NCBI GenBank assembly: GCA_036874045.1
Contig: CM072339.1
Location: 9,865,501-9,929,500, forward strand
Source: Cymodocea nodosa
Taxonomy: Eukaryota > Streptophyta > Magnoliopsida > Alismatales > Cymodoceaceae
DNA: 64,000 bases
Reading direction: 5' to 3'
Made by a program: the position numbers and the translations under genes. Positions 39,295 through 51,493 of this stretch are shown one piece after another; the stretch's first letter is position 1, and each line of letters opens with the position of its first letter. The notes beneath the pieces are model-generated. The model had not been told where the DNA came from. It saw nothing but the letters and a program-made list of their open reading frames with translations, and searched no databases.

Positions 39295-39308
39295 AGGTAT
39301 GGGGGAAG
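39295..39308 (+). other. Polypurine tract of E1
   Basis: AGGTATGGGGGAAG directly precedes the 3' LTR start TGTTTAGAATG at 39309. It primes plus-strand synthesis in LTR retrotransposons. It is nearly identical to the internal motif at 37996-38009. Confidence 0.85.
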
Positions 39309-41283
39309 TGTTTAGAATGAAAAAGTACATATTATTAACGGTTAAATGCATAATATTTAGCTTATCATATGAGAATTAAGCCATTATGTTATAATTGCAC
39401 TGTTATATGCTTTAATTGAAGAATCTGCTTAATTTTGGGGAATTAATGTTAATTTAGTACATTTATGAACTGTCGGTAAGTTGCAGGCTGTGAAATTCTT
39501 AAGTATCCGAATTTTCTGACATTTCAGATAGTTATGTTTAACATACCGAACAAATTCGGACAGTTATGTTTAACAGACCGAATATGTATCAGATAATTAT
39601 GTTTAAATTGCCAAACAGTTATGTTTAGAGAGAATATTTTATTATTTCCAAATGTACACGTGTCGAAACTGGAATGAATGTCTTAAGTGAATTTTCGGTG
39701 AGTTAGCTGTAACTATTCGAAAATGCATCTAAGCATCGGATAGTTATACCTGTAACTCTCCGAAATGCTATTTTATATTTAAACTGCTGCTGACACGTGT
39801 CGAGAGCTGGTAGATTTACTTAAGTTATAAGTCGTTAAGTTAGCATAACTGTACGCGTTGAGTTACATGAATATACACTAAGGTAACATGTTAGGTTAGC
39901 GGCTTATTTCTTTATTGCATGTATTTTATAGTTATTTTCCAAAATGCCACTATAGCGATTGCAGGAACAGACAGTTGGAAGGAAAAACCAGGTTTACACG
40001 TATCACGCAGGAATTCAATCGCGTAGGGAGAAAGAAATCATCGCCGTTGATCTGAAGAAAGGAAATCCAACCAATAATTCAAGCAGAAGCAGTTACTACT
40101 GAAGAAATATAAAAGAAAAGAAGAAAAAAAGAAGGTGTCATCGATGGACGGCCAATGTATACAGAGGAGGAGCACCGAGCTTTCTGCAGACAGTGTTGGT
40201 GATTCTCTGAAGTATCACACCAACCATCGTTATCACCACCATAATCACCAATCATCGGAGGGATGTGAGGATACTTGCCTGATGTTGGGTCGATTCCGAG
40301 CCAAACACAGTGCCTGACAACCACTGTGAGAAGTGATCTCATCGCGGGAAGGGAAGACATTTTCACCAAGTGCCGACTCATATTTCAGGAGATCGTAAAG
40401 CTTTTAGCCTTGGCTTTAGGTTGAAGCTTGTATGCTGAAGAGAAGATCATCTTGCAATTCTGGACTCGCGATTCTATAGGGAGAGAAGACAAAATTGTAA
40501 GTGGTTTAATTTTCAATGGTGTAATTGCGTTGCAAGTAGTGTCGGAAGTATTTACTGTCAAGTGAGATTACTTTACATTTCACCTTTCGCCCATTTCCAT
40601 GTTCACATCAAAACAAAAATACCAAAAACAATTTATCTTTGTTTGTATGTTGTATTTGAGTGTTGTATTGTTTGTGTTGTATCGTGATTAATGTTATCTG
40701 TATCAATTTTATGATTGTTTTATGTTAGTTTTAATTTTACAGTTTACTACAATTGGTTCGTACAAAAAAACTTAAAGATTTTAATGGTGACTGTTTGAAT
40801 CATCTGAATGTTAGTATTGCTTAATGATAAATCCAATGTTAACTAGCATTAAAAAGCTTAATTGATGTTATTTACAATCTGTGGAATCGCCCAATGGTTG
40901 GAGTTAAAGAAGAGAAGTCTTGTGGAGTTAACTTAAGTCCACGAGGATAGTCCGTTGAGTTAGCCATAACTCAATGAACTTAGTCCGTTGAGTTAACTGT
41001 AACTCAACGGAGTGCTTATTGAATTTAAATTTGAATTGTTCACAATCAAACATTTCTTAAATTCATCAGCAATTCCCTGTGGGATCGACCTGTACTTGCA
41101 CACTGATACAATAGACATTGTGCACTTGCAGTTAAAGTACAAATTGGAATTAATATCTAAATTGTATTAAAGGTTGTTTGTTTACTTCTAAAAGAAAGAA
41201 TAGGCATAAAGATAAATTAACTAAGTAAAAATAGAAGTAGCAAATCCAAGTTTTTCTAGTGTAGTGCTGGGAAAACCCAAACA
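39309..41283 (+). repeat. 3' LTR of E1
   Basis: TGTTTAGAATG at the start and CCCAAACA at the end give 1975 bp. It is the most complete LTR of this family here. It includes TTCGGACAGTTATG repeats (about 39530-39620), CGGATAGTTAT hairpins (39690-39770) and a perfect 12-bp hairpin TCCGTTGAGTTA / TAACTCAACGGA with loop ACTG at 40984-41011. A minus-strand frame (40079-40381) antisense to the element has relatives in two other LTR copies. Confidence 0.9.
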
Positions 41284-43233
41284 GCTATTGCATACCTCTT
41301 TGATATTCTTCCTATTTGTTGATATCTTAAACAACTTAAGTAATATTTGTGAGCATCTATGAATAGTGTTGGCTAATAAAATTCACATTGCAGAATTTTT
41401 GCAATAGTTTTCCCTAAACCAAAATGCCCTCCACAAGCTTGGTCATGATAGAAAGATAATATACTTGGATTTTTAGTTTCTGGAACACACCTCCTTAAAA
41501 CCAGATCAAGACATTTCTTAAATAAGTATGGGTCTTCCCAATAGTATTATTTTACTCTTGAGAAAAACAATTTCTTATCCTATCTATTCCAATCCTTAGG
41601 TGTTAAACCAGTAACTAAGTAATTAACTATGTCTACATACCACGGCATTGTGTTGATGGTCATTAATTGTTCATCAAGAAAATTATCCTTAATTTCAATA
41701 TTTGATTTTTCTATTTGTAATCTTGATAAATGATCTGCTACTACATTCTCACAACCTTTCTTATCTTTAATTTCTAGATCAAATTCTTGTAATAATAATA
41801 TCTATCGGATCAATCTAGGTTTAGTCTCTTTTTTCTTTATTAGATGTTTTAAAGCTGAATGATCCATGTATACTATTACTTTAGCTCCAATCAAATATGA
41901 TCTAAACTTTTCTAAGGCAAACACAACAGCTAATAATTCTTTTTCAGTAGTTGTGTAATTAACTTGAGCATCATTTAAGGTTTTTCTTGCATAATGGATC
42001 ACTCTAGGAGATTTTTTTTATTTTCTGTCCTAACACTGCTCCTACAGCAAAATCAGAAGCATCGCACATTAATTCAAATGGATGGCTCCAATCAGGTGCT
42101 TGAATTATAGGAGTTGAAATTAAGTTAGTCTTAAGTCTAAAAAATGCTTCCTTGCAATTTTTATCAAAGTTAAATGAGACATCTTTTAATAGATTAGTTA
42201 AAGGTCTAGCTATTTTGCTAAAGTCTTTAATAAATCTTCTATAAAAACCAGCATGTCCTAGAAATGATCTAATATCTTTTACTGATTTAGGTTTTGGTAG
42301 ATTAGAAATTACTTCTATTTTAGCTTTATCTACTTCCTTAGAAACAACATGCCCTAAGACTCTTCCTTGTTTAACCATGAAGTGACATTTTTCCCAATTT
42401 AAAACTAGATTTTTTTCCACACAACGTTTTAATATTTGGTCTAAATTGCTTAAACAAACTTCATATGTGTTGCCATATATAGTAAAATCATCCATAAATA
42501 TTTCTAAGAAATCTTTAGTCATTCCAGTAAATATACCCTACATACACCATTGAAAGGTAGTTGGCGCATTGCATAATCCGAATGGCATTCTCTTAAAAGC
42601 ATAAGTTCCATTAGGACAGGTGAATGTTGTTTTCTCTTGATCCTCTAATGCTACTAGGATTTGATTATAACCTGAATACCCGTCTAGGAAAAGAAAATAT
42701 TCTTGCCCTGCTAATCTTTCTAGCATTTGATCTATAAAAGGTAAGGGGAAATGATCTTTCCTAGTCACAGCATTCAACTTTCTATAGTCTATAAATACTC
42801 TCCAGCCTGATTGAATTCTAGTAGATATCAAGTCTTGACTTTCTTTCCTAATAACTGTTAATCCTGATTTCTTGGGAACTACATGGATTGGGCTAACCCA
42901 CGAGCTATCAGAAATTGGATAAATTATGTCATTATCTAACCATTTCACTATTTCCTTCTTAACTACTTCTTTAAGGTTTGGATTTAATCTCCTCTCAGGA
43001 ATTCTAACAGGTTTAGCATTCTCTTCTAAATATATGTGGTGACAGCATAAAGTTGAGCTTAACCCTTTTATATCAGTCATACTCCATCCTATTGCTTCTT
43101 TATAACTTTTTACATCTTTTAATTTAACTATTTGATCCTCTTTTAAATCTGAAGCAATAATGATTGGACAGGTTCGTTTATCTTCTAGAATTATATAGGT
43201 TAATTCAAGAGGTAAAGGTTTTAATTCTAAATG
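41284..43233 (-). pseudogene. E2 RT-RNase H and start of integrase (broken)
   Basis: Minus-strand homologue of E1 pol. RT spans about 43080-42000: WVSPIHVVPKKSG, DYRKLNAVTRKD, FLDGYSGYNQI and the active site [11 protein letters not shown]. RNase H spans about 42090-41700: CDASDFAVGAVLGQ and [16 protein letters not shown]. The integrase zinc finger (CGGHFG region) ends at 41284, where the E1 3' LTR abuts. The rest of integrase is missing. Frameshifts lie near 42000 and 42530, with stops beyond 41802. It retains the 17 nt that E1 lost near 28575. Confidence 0.93.
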
Positions 43234-44974
43234 CTACCCATCAAAAGCTAGAGCTCCTAATTGAACATCATCATTTTCTAAATTAATTTCTTCCAAATCT
43301 CCTTCTATATTTATGCTTTCACTTTCCTCTAAAGTTTTAGAATTGATTTGCCTATTTAATTCTTCTTGAATCACATCATCTAACATATCTCTTTCGTCCT
43401 CTAAAAAGTCTATGGTATGTAAGGACATTTCTAATTCCTCAAACCTTTTTGGTTTAAAAATATTTAATTGAGTATCCTTATTACCATATGCTAGTTTCAT
43501 TACTCTAGTTTTACAATTTATAACAGCCCTTGATGTTGCTAAAAATGGCCATCCCAAAATTAAAGATGTATCACTATTTTCATGCTTAATTTGATGGGAA
43601 TCCAAAATTACAATATCAATAGGATATATAAAGTTTTTGATTTTAATTAAGACATCCTCTATTTTTCCTCTAGGGTATTTTATACTTCTATCAGCTAATT
43701 GAATAACCGTACTAGTAGGAGTTAAGCCTCTAATCCTAAAAATGCAAATATATCACTTGGCATAACATTTATACTTGCACCTAAGTCTATTAAGGTTCTT
43801 TCTAGAATGGTATTTCCTATGGTGCATGATATAACAGGGATTCCAAGATCAGATAACTTTTTAGGAATTTGTGTCAAAAATAGGGAACTACTTTGCTTAG
43901 CTAAAAAGACCTTTCTAAGAACTTTTCGCTCTCTTTTCTTAGTACACCAATCCTTCAAAAATTTAGCACAAGGTGGCATTTTCTGCAATAGATCTAACAA
44001 AGGAATGTTAACTTGTACTTTTTCAAAACTATCTCTGATTTTTTCTTGTTTTTCAGGTATTGTTTGTTGTAATATTTTAGGATAGGGTGCTAAAGATTTT
44101 GATTTCAACGATTCTTTTTCTTTCATTTGATTTGTTTGATCCTTTTTAGCTTCATTAGCAAATTAAGATTGTTCTTTAGTGATTTCTAGATTTTCAACTA
44201 TTACATTTTCATTATCATTTTGATTTTTACTCTTATCCACCTTCATAGCATTTTCATTTTGAGTTCTTAGTGGTATATCAGTTCCAGATCCCAATGTTAT
44301 ACAAACATCTTCCAGATTTTCATTACTCTTATGATGTTTTTGTATATCATTTTCGTAATTATGATCTTCAATTGTTTTTAGTTTTAAAGTGCATTCTTTA
44401 AATTCTCTTGCATTAATATTTTCTTTCAGTTGTGTATTTTGCAAATTATGTAGGTTTATAACATTATAATTTTCATTGTCCTATTGCATAACTTGTATTT
44501 TCATTGTATATTCGTCTAATGCTTTTAATTTTCTTTCTAGATCATCTAATTTCATTGCACTCAATTTTTGATCAATTTTCATTATGGTTTTTTCAGTTTT
44601 GTAAATTATATCCTTTCTAGGTTCTGAATATGCTTCCTTATATTTTAATTGGTTGACTTCTTGTCGCTGACATATAAAGTATTCCAGTTTGTCAAGGTTT
44701 TGCTCTATACTACGCTCCAGTTTGTCATACCTATCCCAAACTTCCGTGTCTCTCAACATATTAGACATTCTATACTGACCATTAGTTGGGTAAACTATAG
44801 GATTCTCATACTTGGCTCTATTATATTGAGGATAATTCATTTGTTGTTCATGGGATCTAACCATCTGTAAATGTCTTAGTTTCAAACAGTCAGAAATGTC
44901 ATGTCTTTCAGATTGCAGAATTCATATATGCTAATTACAGGTTTCAGAAATCTTTGAGCATAAGGATATGCCAT
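43234..44974 (-). pseudogene. E2 CCHC-type 5' ORF and protease (broken)
   Basis: It starts MAYPYAQRFLKP at 44974. The zinc knuckle is destroyed: its first Cys has become Tyr, and a one-base loss shifts the frame near 44910. The linker SLAPYPKILQQTIPEKQEKI leads to protease with the intact active site IDLGASINVMP (about 43785). A frameshift at about 43725 follows. The protease core continues in another frame at 43605 (TSLILGWPFLATSRAVINC). As in E1 and G0, no capsid domain lies between primer site and this frame. Confidence 0.87.
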
Positions 44975-45088
44975 ATTCTCAATCACAGAAGAAAACACAC
45001 TACTCTAGCTATTAAAACAAAATAGCTCTAACAGTTGCTTATATTAATTCAATTCAATTCAAGTCAATTCAATTCAATTCAATTCAAT

Positions 45089-45106
45089 TCCCCAGCAATG
45101 GCGCCA
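45089..45106 (-). other. Primer binding site of E2 (tRNA-Asp, two changes)
   Basis: The minus strand reads TGGCGCCATTGCTGGGGA, which differs from the E1 site by one G-to-A and one C-to-T change. It lies seven bases from the LTR end. An AATTC pentamer repeat (45046-45090) adjoins it. Confidence 0.88.
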
Positions 45107-45113
45107 TAGAACT

Positions 45114-46003
45114 TGTTTGCGTTTTCCCAGCACTACACCAGAAAAACTTGGATTTGTTACTTTTGTTTTTACTTAGTTAATTTATCTATATGCCTATTCT
45201 TTCTTTTAGAAGTAAACAAACAACCTTTAATACAATTTAGATATTAATTCTAATTTGTACTTTAACTGCAAGTGCACAGTGTCTATTGTATCAGTGTGCA
45301 AGTACAAGTCGATCCCACAAGGAATTGCTAAAGAATTTAGAACTGTCCATTTGTTAACAATCAAATTTATATATTCAATAGGCTCTCCGTTGAATTATAG
45401 TTAACTCAACGGATAAAGTTCGTTGAGTTATGGCTAACTCAACGGACTAACCTCGTGGACTTAAGTTAACTCCACGAGCCTGTCTTTTCTTTTTAATACT
45501 ACTATTCACAAAAGAATTCGACCAACCATTGGGCGATTCTGTAGATTGTAAATAACATCAATTAAGCTCTTTAATGTTAGTAAAAACTGGATTTATCATT
45601 AAGCAATATTAACATTCAGATAATTCAAACAGTAACCATTAAAATCTTTAAGTTGTTAACTTCAGGAACTTTCAAAACATAACTGCTCGGCAATTTAAAC
45701 ATAACTATCTGATACATATTCGATCTGCTAAACATAACTGTCTGAATTTGTTCGGTATGTTAAACATAAATGTCCGAAATATCAGAAAATTCAGATACTT
45801 AAGAATTTCACAGCCTACAACTTACCGACAGTTCATAAATGTACTAAATTAACATTAATTCCCCCAAATTAAGCAGATTCTTCAATTAAAGCGTATAATA
45901 GTGCAATTATAACATAATGGCTTAATTCATATATGATAAGCTAAATATTGTGCAATTAACCGTCATTTAACCGTTAATAATATGCACTTTTTCATTCTAA
46001 ACA
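45114..46003 (-). repeat. 5' LTR of E2 (internally deleted)
   Basis: TGTTTGCG at one end and TTCTAAACA at the other match the termini of the 1975-bp E1 LTR, but only 890 bp remain. About 1.1 kb is missing, with the joint near 45655. TAACTCAACG hairpins (45400-45470) and CGGA-type motifs (45680-45830) are kept. Confidence 0.85.
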
Positions 46004-46485
46004 CTTGGTCATTTAAATCATTTAGTAATCTCATTGGTTTGTTGGTAGTTGGATATTTGGCTAAACTTTTAATGTCCCATCCCAATTGATAAACTTGTTT
46101 GCTTTCTGATAATTTAGCTCCTTCATTTTTCAAACCAAGTACTTGATAGAGTAAATCTGGAGTTAAATATATGTTATTGTCTTGTATATTGGAAACATGA
46201 ATACTTTCTTCCATTGTTAAGTTTGAGTAAAAACAACTGATAAGTTCTAGTTTAACAAGATGGCCTAGTTGTTGTGGAAGTAGAGTCAACAAGCCTTGAA
46301 ATTCAAACATTTCTGGTATATGTGCCATCCCTTCAAACTTAACTAGTCATGAGTATAAAAATGTAAAAGTTCTATATGTTTGAAATTTTTCATAACAAGA
46401 ACTATTTCTGAACCATAATAATGTATTTTCGTCTAAACTCTATTTAGGATTAGGTATTTTCCTGTCATGATGTTCTAATCTAGGA
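46004..46485 (-). pseudogene. Athila-type plant transposon domain of E3 (C-terminal part, broken)
   Basis: The minus-strand frame gives RLEHHDRKIP, LWFRNSSCYEKFQTYRTF, MFEFQGLLTLLPQQLGHLVK, LISCFYSNL and LTPDLLYQVLGLKNEGAKL. This is clearly homologous to the C-terminal domain of the E1 acidic ORF (CFYANL, ITPELLHNIFGLKNEG). Two stops precede the longest open part. E4 inserted at 46485/46486, separating it from the E3 sequence at 52452. Confidence 0.7.
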
Positions 46486-47443
46486 TGTTATTATCTCAAC
46501 GGATTGTTCAGTTAACCTTCTATGACATGATACTGAAACACTCAGCTCTAAACTCACCGATGCTAAGAGTTAAGAGTAAGAGAAGAAATAATACAAAGAA
46601 GTAACAGAATTTATGTGGTTCAGCAATAGCCTACGTCCACGGAGAGTTGAGGGTTCCTTATGAGCTTCGACACAATCAACCGCAATGTTTTACAACATCG
46701 TAAATGTTTATATACTACCCAACTTAGGGTTTATAAACCTTTAATTACATACAAGCCATTACAGTAGAGAAACAATGCTTCGAAGAAGAGACTCTTAATT
46801 TCGAAGCCTTAACTTCTTAACTTTTTGAAATCTGCAACATTTCGGATAGCTACAGACTTAACTATCCGAAGAGAATATTCTTTCTGAACGAGCAGTATAG
46901 TACCAGGCTAACTGTTCGGAGAGATTCGATATTTCAGACAGTTAATGACTTAACTGTCCGAAAAGTCACTTACTTCTCTCTCTCTATCCTTTCAGAAGGT
47001 TATGCTGATAACTCTCCAAAAATTGCATGTCTTTCAGATAGTTACATCTTAACTATTCGAAAACTCACTTAAGTGTCTTTTTAGGCATTTCGGAAGGTTT
47101 TGCCGATAACCCTCCAAAAAACTTATGAACTTCGGATAGTTACTGCCTAACTATTCGAAGATCCACTTAAGTCACTGCTTTCCGGATACTTGGTTTCTTA
47201 ACTATCCGAAGATCCACTTAAGTGTTCTTTAAGTCATTTTGGATAGTTACAGCCAATAACTCTCCGAAATCTTCTAACTTTCGGATAGTTAACTCAAAGC
47301 CTCTGACTGAACTTTTATTTTCGGATACTTAGGTTTGTAACCTACCGAAAATGTATAACTGCTAGATACTTATTGTTAACAAGCTTCTAATTGAACCTGG
47401 ACTACTTGTGGCATACTCCACACCTGTAATACTTGCCCTAACA
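46486..47443 (-). repeat. 3' LTR of Tork-like copia element E4
   Basis: 958 bp, TGTTATTATC at the left end and CCCTAACA at the right, the same length as the 5' LTR. By eye over the first 260 bp about 20 positions differ (roughly 92% identity), mostly transitions. It carries a chain of CGGATAGTTA / TAACTATCCG hairpins from about 46845 to 47350. The polypurine tract (minus AAGTGGGAGAT) is at 47444-47454. Confidence 0.92.
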
Positions 47444-47454
47444 ATCTCCCACTT

Positions 47455-50400
47455 GGAGTTTGTCACAATGATCGAAAGAAAAATCAATCTCTACACTCGG
47501 CTTATAGATTATTGCAACTGTTGCTCAAATAATCATCAACTCTTCATCTCCTACTTTTCAATTTTTCAGGAGACCAATTAAGGCCATACAGAGCCTTAAT
47601 TTCTGCAGATTCAAAACTTTGGTTAGCATATCTACTGCATTTTCAGATCTAGCAATCTTCTGAAGATCTAACCTGTTCTGCTCTATCTCTTCCCTTATGA
47701 AATGAAATCTCATTCTCATATGCTTGGACCTTGAATGGAACTTCAGATTCTTAGCTAAATAAATTGCACTTTGATTATCACAGAATAGAATGCTTCTATT
47801 CTGTTTGCGCTCTAATTCGGCTAGTACATTCTCTAGCCAGATTCTTTCTTTAGCTACCTCTACTACTGCAACATATTCAGCTTCTGTGGTCGAGAGTGCA
47901 ACAATACTTTGCAACTTGGATCTCCAGCTAATAGCAATACTTCCTATGTAGAAAACATAACCTGAAGTACTCTTGCTTTTGTCCAACTCTCTTCCTAAAT
48001 GAGCATCACAGTAGCCAATCAATTCAACTGGTCTTTTCTTGAAATTCAAATCTACATCTAGGGAATGTCTGAGATATCTAAGTATCCACAGTATTGTAGA
48101 CCAATGCTCAGCTCCTAGTTCTGCCATATATCTATTGACCACTCCCACTACATGAGATATATCAGGTCTTGTGCATATTATTGCATACATTAAACTTTCC
48201 ACTACTAAAGCATATGGTATTCTGGGCATTCTTATCCTTTCTTCTTCAGTCTTAGTTGATTGATCTTTAGACAACTTGAAGTGGGGTCCAAGAGGTAGTT
48301 AAGTCTTCCTCTCATTTGAGATATTAAATCTCCTTAGTACCTTTTCTAGATACTTCTTCTGATTTAATCTCAAAGTGCCTGCCACTCTATCTCAGATAAT
48401 TCTCATACCCAAGATTTGCTTGGCTTCTCCCATATCCTTCATGTCAAATTCTTTTGACAGTTGTCTCTTCAATTGCTTAATCTGTTCCATACTAGAACAA
48501 GCAATTAACATATCATCTACATAAATCAGTAGAATAATGAAGCAATCATCTAGCAGTTTTATGTAGCAGCAATAGTCTGTATCACATCTTTTGAAGCCTA
48601 GGGTACAGATAAAGGTATCAAATCTCTTGTACCATTGTTGTGGTGCTTGCTTTAAACCATACAGACTTTTCAGCAATCTACAAACTATCTTTCCTTTCTT
48701 GCCAGTAACTACAAATCCTTCTGGGTGCATCATGTAAAGTTCTTCCTACAAGTCACCATGTAGGAATGCTGTCTTTACTTCCATTTGCTCCAAGAGCAAA
48801 TTTCTTGCAGCAACAATGCTTAAGACTATTCTAATAGTATTCATCTTCACAATAGGAGAGAATACTTCTGTATAATCTATATCTTGAATTTGTTGAAAAC
48901 CTTTGACGACAAGTCTGGCTTTATATTTCTTACTGTCATCTGGTTGTTCTTTTATCTTGAACACCCACTTGTTTCCTAGGATTTTCTTTCCTTCTAGCAA
49001 AGAAGTTAGCTCCCAAGTATTATTCTTCTCTAGGGATCTCATTTCTTCTTTCATTGCTAACTCCCATTTGTGTGCATCACTTGCACAGATTGCTTCTTGA
49101 TATATTTCAGGTTCACCATCATCCGTCAATAACAGATAATTGAATGATGGTACATACCTTTCTGGTTGTCTAGAAATCCTTCCAAACCTTCTAAGTTGTC
49201 TAATGTCAACTTCATCTTCTTGATCATCTAGATGTTCTTGATGTTCAACCTCTGGAAGTTGAATTTCTTCTATAGGTTCCTTCCAAGGTTGTTCAACATC
49301 ATTATCTAGAGTGATCTCAGCAGTACTTCTAGACTGAAGCTCTGACTACTGTTCTTCTACATTTTCTCTATGCTTAAACATCTTGGATTCAATGAATATG
49401 ACATCTTTTGCACGGATTATTTTCTTAGTTTCTTCTACCCAGAATCTATAACCAAAATAATCCTTACCATAACCAATGAAATAACATATCTGTGATTTTG
49501 AATCCAACTTGTCTCTTTTGTCACTATTCAAGTGGACAAATGACTTGGATTTAAAGACTTTCAAGTGAGCATAGTTGACCTCTTTTCCTATCCACAACTC
49601 TTCAGGGTTCTTAAGCCCAATTGAGACAAATGGTCCTCTATTTATTAGATAGGTAGTTGTATTAACAGCTTCTGCCCAGAATGTTTTGGGAAAACCTGCA
49701 TGTAGTCTCATGCATCTTGCCCGTTCATTTAGGATCCTATTCATCCTTTCAACAACTCCATTTTGTTGTGGAGTTCCAGCTACAGTCCTCTGCCTTCTAA
49801 TTTCTTGCTCCTCATAGTAAACTTTAAATTCATAGCTATCATATTCTCCTCCATTATCTGACCTGATGGATTTGATTTTTCTTCCACTCTGATTTTCCAC
49901 TTTTGCCTTCCATTTCTTGAAGACTTGGAAAACTTCAGACTTTTGTTTTAGAAAATAAACCCATACCTTTCTTGTACTGTCATCAATGAAGGTGACAAAA
50001 TAGAGAGCACCTCCTAAAGAACTGATAGGAGTAGGCCCCCACACATCTGTGTGAACTAGCTCCAATTTCTGTGACTTAGGATCATGAGGATTCTTAGCAA
50101 AGCTGACTTTCTTCTGCTTTCCCTCAATGTAGTCCTCACATATCCCTAAATTGACATTCTTTAGCTTAGGGATTTTCCCTTTTGCCACTAAAACTTTTAG
50201 TCCATTTTCACTGAGGTGTCTCAATCTTTTATGCCATAAGTCAGTGTCTTCAGTATCACTAACTGCTGCAATAGAGTCATCTTGATCCGATGTTAAATAT
50301 AAGGTGTCTGTCCTTTGTCTTGAGGCAATAATCCTTGCACCTTTGGTTACCTTCCATTTGCCTGCACCAAAGGCAATCTGATAACCATCATTGTCTAGGG

Positions 50401-50455
50401 AACTTATGGAAGCTTTGCAAGATCTGGAACATATCTGACTTCTTGCAATTTCCAT
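47455..50455 (-). pseudogene. E4 copia integrase-RT-RNase H (nearly complete, broken by stops)
   Basis: One frame from 50455 to 47558, with stops near 49346, 48746, 48392 and 48300. Integrase: HKRLRHLSENGLKVL, then CEDY where CxxC is expected (second Cys lost), HTDVWGPTPISSLGG, RSDNGGEYD and QQNGVVERMNR. RT: KWVFKIKEQPDD, MEVKTAFLHGDL, LYGLKQAPQQWY and the active site YVDDMLIA. RNase H: YCDAHLGRELDKSKSTSGY, ALSTTEAEY, CDNQSAIYLAKN and SKHMRMRFHFIRE. The set resembles Tork/Tnt1-type elements. Between integrase and RT lies an acidic linker (49130-49345). The untranslated tail 47455-47557 follows. Confidence 0.93.
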
Positions 50456-51456
50456 ATCCCTTGCTTTGTTTTAATGTGTACCTCTCCAATTTCCAACACA
50501 TCCATACTTGTGTTGTTAGCTAGGTACACCTTTTTCACATGAGTTGCACGATAACTGTGCAACAAATCCTTCTTGTAGATAGTGTGGAAAGAAGCTCCTG
50601 AGTCCAGTACCCATGAGTCAATTGAACTATCAACACAACGTACTAGAGCATCATCTGAATCGTAGGAGACAACATTTGCAACTGCTCCTTCTGATTTCTT
50701 CCCTCTGTTGTCTTTCTTGGGAGCCTTACATTGTGACTTGAAGTGCCCCCATTGATTGCAGTTCCAGCATTTGATATATGCTCTCATTTTATTAGTACCT
50801 CTAGACTTTGACCTTCCTTTGGATTTAAATTGTTTTGATTTACTTGTCCCTCTAGTTTCAACACTAAGGGTAGAAGTTGAAGCTGACAATTCACTTTTCC
50901 TACGAATGTCCTCACTTAAAATTAAATCCCGGATGTCACTCATCTTGAGCTTCTCATGACCTAGTGAACTACTTACACCAGTCACGATAGGAGACCAACT
51001 TTTTGGTAATGAGGATAATAAAATCAAGGCCCTGACTTCATCATCAAATATTATATCTACTGAGTGTAGTTGATTCAGAATAGTATTTAGCTCATTAACG
51101 TGGTCAGTTACATTTCCACATTCATGCATTTTCAGATTAAATAATCTACGCATGAGAAATACCTTGTTGGCGGCTGAAGGCTTCTCATACATATTAGACA
51201 AAGCTTTCATCAAGTCAGTTGTTGTTTTCTCCTTGGCAACGTTTGAATGAACATTTCTTGCCAGTGACAACCTGATGAGACCTAAAGCTTTTCTATCCAA
51301 TAACTCCCACTCTTCCTGATCCATCTTCTCTGGTTTTCTTCCGAACAATGGTTGATGAAGATCCTTCTGATACAAATAGTCTTCGATCTGAGACCTCCAG
51401 TATCCGAAATCTTTTCCATCAAACTTCTCGATCTTGAGCTTTCTATCGTATGCCAT
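50404..51456 (-). pseudogene. E4 copia gag-protease
   Basis: Open for 350 codons from MAYDRKLKIEKFDGKDFGYW. The gag region has LWELL-like and NLKMHECGNVTDHVNELN parts. The CCHC knuckle is CWNCNQWGHFKSQC. Protease follows with SWVLDSGASFHT and the catalytic Asp. The frame then shifts near 50404-50455 to the integrase frame, so gag-pol needs a shift that is probably a mutation. The start is only about 20 bases from the primer site, as in Tork elements. Confidence 0.92.
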
Positions 51457-51478
51457 TCGGTTAAACTAAAGAACCTTT

Positions 51479-51491
51479 GGCTCTGATACCA
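51479..51491 (-). other. Primer binding site of E4 (initiator tRNA-Met)
   Basis: The minus strand reads TGGTATCAGAGCC, two bases inside the 5' LTR end, an exact copia-type site. Confidence 0.9.
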
Positions 51492-51493
51492 GT

